From Bacillota bacterium (lineage in GTDB: Bacteria; Bacillota_I; Bacilli_A; RF39; UBA660): DNA of 27,356 bases. The stretch spans positions 1 to 27,356 of the forward strand of contig JAEWBI010000046.1 of assembly GCA_023391185.1 (NCBI GenBank). Reading direction: 5' to 3'. The translations under genes were made by a program, and so were the position numbers. Below the pieces are notes generated by a model that saw only the letters and a list, made by a program, of their open reading frames with translations, was not told where the DNA came from and did no database searches. Of this stretch, positions 14,176 through 21,900 are shown in pieces; position 1 is the first letter of the stretch; every line of letters begins with the position of its first letter.

Positions 14176-15036
14176 ATGGATAAAAAAAATTTTCCTATTG
14201 GTACAGTTTGTGATGTTAGAGGTAATGCAAAAAAAATAATGATAATCGGGTTTGTCGCTGTAGGATATGATAACGATTTGGTAAGACATGATTATTATGG
14301 ATGTCCATATCCGCAAGGTGTTAGCGGTATCAGTAACATAATTATGTTTGATGCAGTTGATATTGAGAATATTTATTTTACTGGTTATGAAACAGCAGAA
14401 AGTGAATTGTTGTTAAATAAAATAGCTGGTTTTAATCTTAAAATTGAAGAAGTATCAAGCGGTTCAAATATAAATAATGATGAGCAAGATATTGTAGTCC
14501 CTGTAGTAGAGATTAAAAAACCAATTGTTTCAAATGGATTTATATTTGATGAAGATGGTTACATAATAAAAGAGGATCCAGAAAAATTAAAAAATCCTTT
14601 TGTACAAAACAATGCTCCTAAAATAGAAGAAACGGTAAAAGAAAACAAATGGGATATATTTAAAAATCTTAAATTTGATGAAAACGGTATTGTTATAGCT
14701 GATGGTAGTGAAACTAATATAACTGAAGAGATGGAAGAACCAGTAGTAATACCTGAACATCATGAGGAAATATTAAATGAGGTTCCAGTTACTTCAATAC
14801 CAAATAATTTTAATAATATAAAATTTGATGAAAATGGTACAGTTATAGCTGATGGAAATGAACCAAGTTTACAAGAAACCGTAACTGTTCCAAACAAATT
14901 TGGTGGAATTGAATTTGATGAAAATGCTACAGTTATAGCTGATGGTAGTGAACCAGGTTTACAAGAAACAGTAAATGTTCCAAACAAATTTAGTGGAATC
15001 AAATTTGATGAAAATGGTTTTATTGTTCAGGAATAG
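14176..15036 (+). CDS. DUF4176 domain protein with tandem repeats
   Basis: A 286-residue soluble protein. The N-terminal ~80 residues match DUF4176: FPIGTVCDVRGNAKKIMIIGF, then RHDYYGCPYPQGVSG and a short acidic end with DAVDIENIYFTGY. DUF4176 proteins are often encoded near type VII loci; their function is unknown. The rest is acidic and low-complexity, built on repeats of the FDENGxVIADG type (five copies near residues 124, 167, 217, 247 and 277). The last copies are a precise 30-residue period. Between repeats are variable acidic Pro/Glu-rich linkers. The ATG follows a weak GGGTAGGGT site. It has its own promoter and terminator. The C-terminal repeats could be a flexible binding region; this is an inference. 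Confidence 0.75.
   Translation: MDKKNFPIGTVCDVRGNAKKIMIIGFVAVGYDNDLVRHDYYGCPYPQGVSGISNIIMFDAVDIENIYFTGYETAESELLLNKIAGFNLKIEEVSSGSNINNDEQDIVVPVVEIKKPIVSNGFIFDEDGYIIKEDPEKLKNPFVQNNAPKIEETVKENKWDIFKNLKFDENGIVIADGSETNITEEMEEPVVIPEHHEEILNEVPVTSIPNNFNNIKFDENGTVIADGNEPSLQETVTVPNKFGGIEFDENATVIADGSEPGLQETVNVPNKFSGIKFDENGFIVQE
14821..15030 (+). repeat. 90-bp in-frame tandem repeat in the DUF4176 gene
   Basis: Units start at 14821, 14911 and 15001 (the last one partial). Direct comparison of the first two gives about nine differences in 90 bases, so duplication looks fairly recent. A diverged earlier copy begins at 14671 and a weaker one near 14542. Each unit encodes 30 residues headed by FDEN. Confidence 0.9.
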
Positions 15037-15073
15037 TAACATTATTGAAAGATAATAATGTAAATAAGATTTT

Positions 15074-15110
15074 AAAACTAACTATATTTTATAATATTGT
15101 TAGTTTTTTT
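15074..15110 (+). terminator. Terminator after the DUF4176 gene
   Basis: AAAACTAAC (15074-15082) and GTTAGTTTT (15099-15107) form a nine-pair stem followed by T residues to 15110. Confidence 0.75.
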
Positions 15111-15146
15111 ATTGTGTAAATTAGAGAAAGTGATAACCTCGTTCTA

Positions 15147-15175
15147 TTGAAAATTATTAATGTTTATGTTACGAT
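15147..15175 (+). promoter_or_regulatory. Promoter of the prepilin-TIM barrel gene
   Basis: TTGAAA (15147-15152), a 17-bp spacer ending in TGT, and TACGAT (15170-15175). A TATAAT at 15178 would place the start site too close to the ribosome binding site and lacks a -35 at good distance. Confidence 0.5.
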
Positions 15176-15199
15176 ATTATAATATGGTAGGTGTATGTT

Positions 15200-17236
15200 A
15201 TGAAAAATAAAAAGGGTTTTACATTAATAGAATTATTAGCCGTAATTTTAATATTGGGTATAATAGCTTTGATTGCAATACCAATGATTATGAAATTGGT
15301 AGATGAAGCAAAAAAATCAGCATTTAAGGAATCATGCAATGCTGTTATAGCACAGGCAAGTAACGACTATGCAAAATCAGAATTAACTGGTGATGCATAT
15401 GATGATTTAACTTTTAATATACAAAATGGTAAGTTTGTTGAAAAAGACGATCATGCAACTCTTAATATAAAAAAGAATCGTTTTGATTCAGGTAGTGTGT
15501 ACGTTTTGAATGGAAATATAGCTCTTAATTTATGTAGTGGTAAATATTGCGCTACTAAGACATTAGGAAATGATGCTATTAATGTATTTAATAAAAAAGA
15601 TAGCGATTTATATATAAAAGAATATGAAATTGGTGATTTAGTAATACTTAATGATGGTAGCTATTGGCGTGTTATTGGCAATGAAGAAGGTAATATAAAA
15701 TTATTTTCAGAATATGTAATGAAACCAGAAAATGGTGTTTGGGTTCAAGATCATACCAACACATATCAAGTTGCTTTTGATGAGTTAAATAATAGAACTG
15801 TTGCAAATGGTAATACATATTGCACAAGTTCATTAGGTTGTAATGAATATGCTGCTAACGGAACTACTGTCATAAAAGATAGTACAATTAAAACGTATGC
15901 TGACGCGTATTTAGCTACATTAAAACAGAAAAATGTAGTTTCTTCAGATGCGAACATTAGATTAATTACTAATGATGAATTAGTTAGTCTTGGATGTACT
16001 ATCGGTGAAAATAATACACCTGGTACTTGCTCAGGAGCACCTAGTTTTGTAGCAAATGGTTACTACTGGACAATGACACCTAGAAACATAGTAAATACAC
16101 AGGATGTATGGTTTGCATACAATGGTGCTGACTTTAGTTATGACTGTGCTGATAGAGTTGGGTATGGATTTAAACCTGTTATTGAAATAAGTAGTTTAGG
16201 TGTATATAAAATTAATGAAATAACAAGAAATGATGAAACTAAGAATATGACAGTTGCAACGTGGATGTGGCAAGATAATGGACCAAATGATCCAATAATA
16301 GATCCAGTTGAAAGAAAATTAAAAATAAATTTATTAAAAGAACATGGTGTCAATACAATATATTTAGCTACTGAATATGGTAATATCTCAAAATATAAAG
16401 ATTTTATTGCAGAAGCAAATTCTAAAGATATTAAAGTATATTCACTTACTGGTGATCCTGGATTTATTAATTCATGGTCTTATCAAACCGTAATAAATGG
16501 TAGGATGGATGAAATAGCGGCTTTCAATAAGGCGTTTACAGGTAAAGCTAGAATTGAAGGAATACATTATGATGTAGAATTTTATGGATTTGCTAGCTCT
16601 ACTTTAGGTGGAGCAGGGATATGGATTGATGGAAATTCTGAAGAAGCCAAGAATCAACAAAGAAGAATTAGATTTATTACTTTTTGTAGAACAGCGTACG
16701 AATATGCGAAACAAATTGGAATCTATGTTGAACATGATATAACTCCTTATACAAATATGTTTTCATTCTATGATAATGATAGCAATGAAAAATTTATGTC
16801 TGATGAAGTATTAAAAGTAAGTGATAGTGTCACTTTAATGGCATACGGAAATAGTACTTATAATACACTTTATCCAATAAAGTTCACTGGTAATTTTAAA
16901 TTCGGAGATAACACCTCAACAGATGTAGATAAGAGTTTTTTAGAAAAATTTAATATGTATGGAATTGATCTTATAATAGGTCAAGATTTAGAAATATTCA
17001 AAAATACTGCAGCTGAATTAGCAGCTGATCCATCACTTGGTCCTATTTATTTGCCTGAATATGAAAATTCAGAGACAGGAACTACTGATTATGCATTTAC
17101 TGAATCTTTCGTTAGCAGAGTAATAGGTGACACAGAAGAAGAAATGAATAATCTGATATCACAAAACAAATATAATGTTGAATTTGGTTTTGCTTATCAT
17201 GATTATCGTTATCTAGTAGAATTGATTGGGTCTTAG
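15200..17236 (+). CDS. Prepilin-like protein fused to a C-terminal TIM-barrel-like domain
   Basis: A 678-residue predicted surface protein. ATG 15200 is chosen because TAGGTG lies six bases before it; an in-frame GTG at 15191 falls in that site. The leader is MKNKKG followed by FTLIELLAVI (cleavage after Gly6, Glu at +5) with a hydrophobic helix to about residue 35. Residues about 140-335 form a domain with GDLVILNDGSYWRVIG, four or more cysteines, YYWTMTPR and GFKPVIEIS, a C-terminal pattern seen in large pilin-like surface proteins of low-GC gut bacteria. From about residue 350, TVATWMWQ, GVNTIYLATEYG, IEGIHYDVEFYG and VTLMAYGNS fit a TIM barrel. IHYDVE resembles the D-x-E active-site strand of GH18-like hydrolases, but enzymatic activity is not established. 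It is flanked by its own promoter and terminator. Confidence 0.75.
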   Translation: MKNKKGFTLIELLAVILILGIIALIAIPMIMKLVDEAKKSAFKESCNAVIAQASNDYAKSELTGDAYDDLTFNIQNGKFVEKDDHATLNIKKNRFDSGSVYVLNGNIALNLCSGKYCATKTLGNDAINVFNKKDSDLYIKEYEIGDLVILNDGSYWRVIGNEEGNIKLFSEYVMKPENGVWVQDHTNTYQVAFDELNNRTVANGNTYCTSSLGCNEYAANGTTVIKDSTIKTYADAYLATLKQKNVVSSDANIRLITNDELVSLGCTIGENNTPGTCSGAPSFVANGYYWTMTPRNIVNTQDVWFAYNGADFSYDCADRVGYGFKPVIEISSLGVYKINEITRNDETKNMTVATWMWQDNGPNDPIIDPVERKLKINLLKEHGVNTIYLATEYGNISKYKDFIAEANSKDIKVYSLTGDPGFINSWSYQTVINGRMDEIAAFNKAFTGKARIEGIHYDVEFYGFASSTLGGAGIWIDGNSEEAKNQQRRIRFITFCRTAYEYAKQIGIYVEHDITPYTNMFSFYDNDSNEKFMSDEVLKVSDSVTLMAYGNSTYNTLYPIKFTGNFKFGDNTSTDVDKSFLEKFNMYGIDLIIGQDLEIFKNTAAELAADPSLGPIYLPEYENSETGTTDYAFTESFVSRVIGDTEEEMNNLISQNKYNVEFGFAYHDYRYLVELIGS

Positions 17237-17263
17237 TAAATAAATATTATATAGAAAGAAAAT

Positions 17264-17291
17264 ACTTATATTAATTTATAAGTTTTTTTTT
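17264..17291 (+). terminator. Terminator after the prepilin-TIM barrel gene
   Basis: ACTTATA (17264-17270) and TATAAGT (17277-17283) form a stem with a six-base loop and a T-run to 17291. Confidence 0.75.
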
Positions 17292-17317
17292 ATCATAATT
17301 GTTTTGTTTTATTAGCG

Positions 17318-17324
17318 CATACTA
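17318..17324 (+). promoter_or_regulatory. Sigma-G-like -10 element before the SASP gene
   Basis: CATACTA matches the -10 consensus of forespore sigma-G promoters in Bacillus. A -35 is less clear: TCATA at 17293 is only a partial fit with a spacer of about 20. It sits about 18 bp before the AAGGAGG site of the spore protein gene, which fits forespore expression. Confidence 0.5.
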
Positions 17325-17357
17325 TATATGTACGTAATATTAAGGAGGTTTGTTAAT

Positions 17358-17519
17358 ATGAGTAAAGGAATTATGTCAGATAACTTAAAAGATAATATTG
17401 CACAAAAATTAGGAGTATATGATATAGTTAAAAACGAAGGTTGGGGCGCTGTATCATCTAGAGATTGTGGCAATATAGTTAAAATGGCAATCGAAATTGC
17501 AAACGGAAATTATAGATAA
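17358..17519 (+). CDS. sspF: SspF-like alpha/beta-type small acid-soluble spore protein
   Basis: A 53-residue protein. ATG 17358 follows AAGGAGG (17342-17348); an in-frame ATG at 17328 precedes that site and is rejected. The sequence has the SspF (YabK) pattern: MSDNLKDNIAQKLGVYD, NEGWGAVSSRDCGN, and a final IVKMAIEIANG helix. B. subtilis SspF has closely similar stretches, with GWGEI and ARDAGNMVKRAIEIAE. These proteins coat DNA in the forespore and protect it. A Cys replaces the usual Ala in the RDAG stretch. The sigma-G-like -10 upstream supports the call. It implies that the organism, or its recent ancestor, forms endospores. A terminator follows. Confidence 0.85.
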   Translation: MSKGIMSDNLKDNIAQKLGVYDIVKNEGWGAVSSRDCGNIVKMAIEIANGNYR

Positions 17520-17525
17520 ACGTAC

Positions 17526-17565
17526 AAAAAGCGGAGAGAGATCTCTGCTTTTATTTGCTTTTTTT
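17526..17565 (+). terminator. Terminator after the SASP gene
   Basis: AAAAGC (17527-17532) pairs with GCTTTT (17547-17552), and AGAG (17535-17538) with CTCT (17543-17546), leaving a GG bulge. A second T-run follows to 17565. Confidence 0.6.
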
Positions 17566-17630
17566 CGTATTGTAAAAATAATAATAATTTGGTTAATATT
17601 AAAAACATTTATATTATTTATTATATATAG

Positions 17631-17636
17631 TATAAT
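17631..17636 (+). promoter_or_regulatory. -10 element for the flavodoxin gene
   Basis: TATAAT lies 22 bp before the flavodoxin start codon, after the SASP terminator. No convincing -35 is seen. Confidence 0.4.
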
Positions 17637-17658
17637 TAATAAAGATAGGAGAACAAAT

Positions 17659-18135
17659 ATGAAAATAGGAATTATTGTTTATTCTCAAACAGGAAATACA
17701 TATTCAGTAGCCATAAAGATTAAAGAGGCTCTTATAAAAAAAGGCCATAGTGTTGAGATTGATAAAATAGAAGCAATACGTGAAACAAAACAAAATGTTA
17801 ATAATATTAAAATATCAAAAATGCCTGATGTAGAAAAATATGACGGACTTATTTTTGCGAGCTTCGTTGAAGCATTTTCTCTATGCCCAGTTATGGATAC
17901 ATACTTAAAGCAATTAAAATCTTTGAATAATAAAAAAATTGCGGTTTATGTAACACAGTTTTTTCCTTATCCTTGGATGGGCGGAAAACATGCTATTAAA
18001 CAAATGAAAAAAAATCTTATATTAAAGGGCAATGCAATTACAGAAACAGGTATAGTAAACTGGAAAAATAAGAATCGTGAACAGATTATTCAAAAATTAG
18101 TTGAACAATTCACAATATATTTTAATAATAATTAA
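17659..18135 (+). CDS. Flavodoxin family protein
   Basis: A 158-residue cytoplasmic protein with a flavodoxin fold. The N-terminal strand and phosphate-binding loop YSQTGNTYSVA (about residues 8-18) binds FMN phosphate. Further strands are YDGLIFASFVEAF (the second FMN-contacting loop), KIAVYVTQFFPYPWMGG and a final helix. The start ATG 17659 follows TAGGAGA; a longer in-frame start at 17497 overlaps the SASP gene and its terminator and is rejected. It carries one electron at low potential or acts as an NAD(P)H-dependent flavin reductase; the partner is not known. No clear terminator separates it from the SOD-like gene 60 bp downstream, so they may be co-transcribed. Confidence 0.8.
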   Translation: MKIGIIVYSQTGNTYSVAIKIKEALIKKGHSVEIDKIEAIRETKQNVNNIKISKMPDVEKYDGLIFASFVEAFSLCPVMDTYLKQLKSLNNKKIAVYVTQFFPYPWMGGKHAIKQMKKNLILKGNAITETGIVNWKNKNREQIIQKLVEQFTIYFNNN

Positions 18136-18195
18136 TAATTTAGCTTATACAAGCACATAAAACTAAATAATGTGTAGTATATAGTGGTGATAATA

Positions 18196-18666
18196 ATGGA
18201 ACAAGCAAGTGATTATAAGGGAGTTTATGCAAATATTATTGGTAATGATATTGCTCCAGATTTAAAAGGTGTAATGTTTCTATTTCCGTATAATGGTGGT
18301 ACCATAGTGGAAATAGAAGTAATTAATATGCCAAAAGATAACTCACATCCATATGCCTTACATATACACGAGGGTAATAGCTGTGATAATGCCAATTTTG
18401 ATTCGGCAAAAGGGCATTACAATCCAACAAACCAACCTCATCCAATACACGCTGGTGATTTGCCACCACTATTTTCTAATGATGGATACAGTTACATGAG
18501 ATTGTTTACAAACAGATTTACTCCGCAACAAGTGGTTGGTAGAACAGTTATAATTCATAATGGTTCTGATGATTTCAAAACACAACCATCAGGTGACAGT
18601 GGAGCTAAAATGGCATGTGGTTTAATTGTGGATTCAAATAATACAAGACAAGAATTATATTTTTAA
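18196..18666 (+). CDS. Cu/Zn superoxide dismutase-like protein without signal peptide
   Basis: A 156-residue protein with the full Cu/Zn-SOD signature. Metal ligands seen: HIHEG (two copper His), GHYNP (bridging His), PHP and HAGD (zinc His and Asp), and VIIHNGSDD (last copper His). The two disulfide cysteines are also there (NSCDN and MACG). The electrostatic-loop Arg before MACG is replaced by Lys138 (SGAKMACG). There is no signal peptide, although bacterial SodC is normally exported. ATG 18196 follows GGTGAT at good distance; GTG 18184 overlaps that site and is rejected. It probably dismutates superoxide in the cytoplasm, but the Lys exchange leaves activity uncertain. A perfect terminator follows. 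Confidence 0.8.
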   Translation: MEQASDYKGVYANIIGNDIAPDLKGVMFLFPYNGGTIVEIEVINMPKDNSHPYALHIHEGNSCDNANFDSAKGHYNPTNQPHPIHAGDLPPLFSNDGYSYMRLFTNRFTPQQVVGRTVIIHNGSDDFKTQPSGDSGAKMACGLIVDSNNTRQELYF

Positions 18667-18681
18667 TAATCCCAAAGATAT

Positions 18682-18711
18682 AAAAAACTCTCGTTATGTA
18701 AGAGTTTTTTT
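18682..18711 (+). terminator. Terminator after the SOD-like gene
   Basis: AAAAAACTCT (18682-18691) and AGAGTTTTTT (18701-18710) form a perfect ten-pair stem with a nine-base loop, followed by T. Confidence 0.85.
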
Positions 18712-18840
18712 GTTTGAAAAAGAATTTCTTTAATATAAAATAAATAAAAGAGTAAAATAAAAGCATTAAATTTAGAGTTTAAGACTTTTAGACAATAAAA
18801 AAATAATAAATATTTTAATATATATAGTTTATAATTAAAA

Positions 18841-18871
18841 AAATAACTTCCTATAATAAACATAGTTATTT
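18841..18871 (+). promoter_or_regulatory. Inverted repeat just upstream of the ndvB-like promoter
   Basis: AAATAACT (18841-18848) and AGTTATTT (18864-18871) are exact inverted arms separated by 15 nt. The right arm ends two bases before the -35 box. It is a candidate regulator site, though AT-rich sequence gives such repeats by chance. Confidence 0.35.
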
Positions 18872-18873
18872 CT

Positions 18874-18902
18874 TTGATTTAAAATGATTTTTAATGTATA
18901 AT
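18874..18902 (+). promoter_or_regulatory. Promoter of the ndvB-like gene
   Basis: TTGATT (18874-18879), a 17-bp spacer and TATAAT (18897-18902). The start site would fall near 18909, about 23 bp before the chosen ATG. Confidence 0.65.
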
Positions 18903-18931
18903 AAATTTAAAGTATGGAAGAGGTATGCTTT

Positions 18932-21900
18932 ATGAATAAAAAGATTAAAAGATTATTTAATAATTTTAAAGAAATTACAAGTTATTATGAATATTTAGTT
19001 GAAAAAACTAAAAAATTTGAATACGTTAGTGCCATCGATGAATGGGTAATTGACAACTATTTTTTGGTAGTAGAACATAAAAACAGCATCATGCCCATCA
19101 GAAAAGAAATTGCTAGAAAGTTAAAAAAATCTGATAAACTTTACTACATAATGAAAGATATGGCAGTAAAGAATAATTACAATTTAAGTTTTGAACAATT
19201 AGTTCAAGATCTAAATATATATCAAAAAGAACATGACGAATTTTTTATGCACGAAGATATAGAAATGATTCTTTCGCTTTTAACTATTATCTACATGGAT
19301 AGACTTTCTGAAATATGTAGAGGAGAATATAAGAAATTTCAAGATAGAGATAAAGTAACAAAAATAATTGAAAAGAATAGGGATGCAAAATTTGATATAT
19401 CTAATTTTTTTGATGTGGGATTAAATATAGATAGAGATACAAACTATATTTTCGAAATAAATAATCAATTAGCATCTTTTGGAGTAAAAGCAAATGAATT
19501 ATTTAAAAAGTTAAATAGTATTCTTGAAACAAAAAACATAAGTATTAAAGATGTAATAAATGAAGAATACCAAAATAGAATAGAGACTAGTATCTTAGTA
19601 TCAAATATATTTAATGATTTAAAAGAATTCTCTGAATTTAGTCAAGATGATATAAATAAAAACATAAGTAAATGTGAAAAAAATTTGTTTCAAGATGAAA
19701 TATATCCAAAAATGACAAAAGAGACAAAAATATTATATCGTGGTCGAATATTCGCTTTAGCTAAAAAAAATAAAGTTGATGAAGTTGCATATACAGATGA
19801 ACTATTAAAAAAAGCCAAAAGAGAAGGAAAACATATAGGTGAATATTTATTCGGTCAAGATAAAAATAGGTTAAAATCTTATTTATATATCGCAACTATA
19901 TTTACATTGACCATATTATTAACTTTAATTTTATCTGACTTTTTTATATCCAATAAGGTAATTGGCTTTATTATTTTATTCATACCTGTTCGTCAATTAA
20001 TAATACAATTATTAAATCAATTTTTGCTTAAGTTTTGTGAAACTAAGCCGTTGCCTAAAATGGATTTCAGTAAAGGAATTCCTGCTAATGAAGCAACAAT
20101 GGTAGTTATACCAACAATAATAAATGACACAAAAAAAATAAAGAAAATGTTTGATAAACTAGAAACATATTATTTGGTAAACAAAACAAATAATTTATAT
20201 TTTACTTTATTAGGTGATATTAAAGCATCTGATAAAGAAGTGATGCTTATTGACAAAGAGATAAGTAAATACGGTATTAAATACGCAAGTGATTTAAATA
20301 CAAAATATAAAAAAGAACTTTTTCATTTTGTATATCGAAAAAGAATATATAATGAAAAAGAGAATTGTTATTTAGGTTATGAAAGAAAAAGAGGAGCACT
20401 TTTACATTTTAATAGATTATTATTAAAAAAACTAAGTGAAGAAGAACAAAAGAAATATTTTAATGTTCATACCTTTAAAGATTTTAATGTAAAAATCAAG
20501 TATGTAATAACACTAGATACAGATACACAACTAGTTTTAAATACTGCTCTTAATTTAGTAGGAGCAATGGCGCATCCTTTAAACAAGCCTGTATTTAATG
20601 CTAATGAAACAAGAGTAGTTGATGGATATGGAATATTACAGCCAAAAATTAATGTTGATATAGAAGCAACTTCAAAATCTCTATATTCTCAAATATTCGC
20701 TGGCATAGGTGGATTTGATACATATAACTCAACAGTACCTAATATTGGACAAGATTTATTTGGTGAAGGAAGTTTTGTTGGAAAAGGTATATATAACTTA
20801 GAAGTTTTTGATAAAATTCTATATAATAAATTTCCAGATAATTTAATATTAAGCCATGACTTAATTGAAGGAAATTATTTAAGATGTGGATTTGTATCTG
20901 ATATAGAATTAATTGATGATTTCCCTTCTAAATTCTTAATAGATGTTACTAGACAACATAGATGGGCAAGAGGAGATACTCAAATTATTGAATGGCTTTT
21001 TCCTAAGGTAAGAAATAAACAAAATGAAAAAGTAAAAAATCCAATAAGTATTTTGGGAAAATGGAAAATTTTTGATAACATAGCGAGAATGTTTTTATAT
21101 TTAGCCTTTTTACTAATTCAAATTTTTGCTTTAATAGATGGACTTGTAAATCCAGTCTGGTGGATGCTTTTTGTAATTATAGAAATATCATTACCAATAA
21201 TTTTCTTTTTAAGAACAAAATTGTATGCGGAAAATAGAACTTATAAAATAATATATTATAAGAATCTTATGTTTGGTGGAAAATCCGTTATTTCCAGATC
21301 TTTTATAGTTTTAACGACTATTCCATATTACGCTAAAATGTATATGGATGCATTCTTTAAATCAATGTATAGACTATTAATTAGTAAGAAAAACCTTCTT
21401 AATTGGATAACAGCGGAAGAAGCAGAGAAAACTGTCAAATCAGATTTATTAAGTTATGTAAAAACTTTGTCATTGAATATTATTCTTGGCTTAATATTTA
21501 TAGCTTATGCATTCTTTGTTAATTTTAATTATTTAATAGTACTTGTAGCATTAATTTATATCTCAGCTCCATTTATTTTGTATTATGTAAGTAAAGATAT
21601 AATTCATAATAAAATAGATTTAGATGAACAACAATTAATAGATATAAAAGAAGTAGCTAGAAGAACTTGGAAGTTTTTTGAAGATCATTTAACACAAGAA
21701 AATAATTATTTAATACCCGATAATTATCAAGAAAATAGAGAACAAAAATTAGATAATAGAACTTCACCAACAAATATTGGATTTTCTATAGTTAGTATTA
21801 TAAGTGCATACAAATTAGGGTTTATTGATAAGTTAAATGCAATAAGTCTTTTGGAAAAAATAATTACTACTGTTAAATCATTAGAAAAATGGAATGGTCA

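Noticed and set aside
14821..15030. CRISPR array
   Set aside because: The repeats are 90 bp, contiguous, in frame and without unique spacers; they are a coding tandem repeat.
17497..17658. Hydrophobic N-terminal extension of the flavodoxin
   Set aside because: It overlaps the SASP coding end and its terminator, and a good ribosome site lies directly before ATG 17659, which gives a standard flavodoxin N-terminus.
18663..18863. Minus-strand hydrophobic 66-codon frame downstream of the SOD-like gene
   Set aside because: No Shine-Dalgarno sequence; Phe/Leu/Tyr-rich composition is what AT-rich intergenic DNA gives by chance, and it runs through a terminator.
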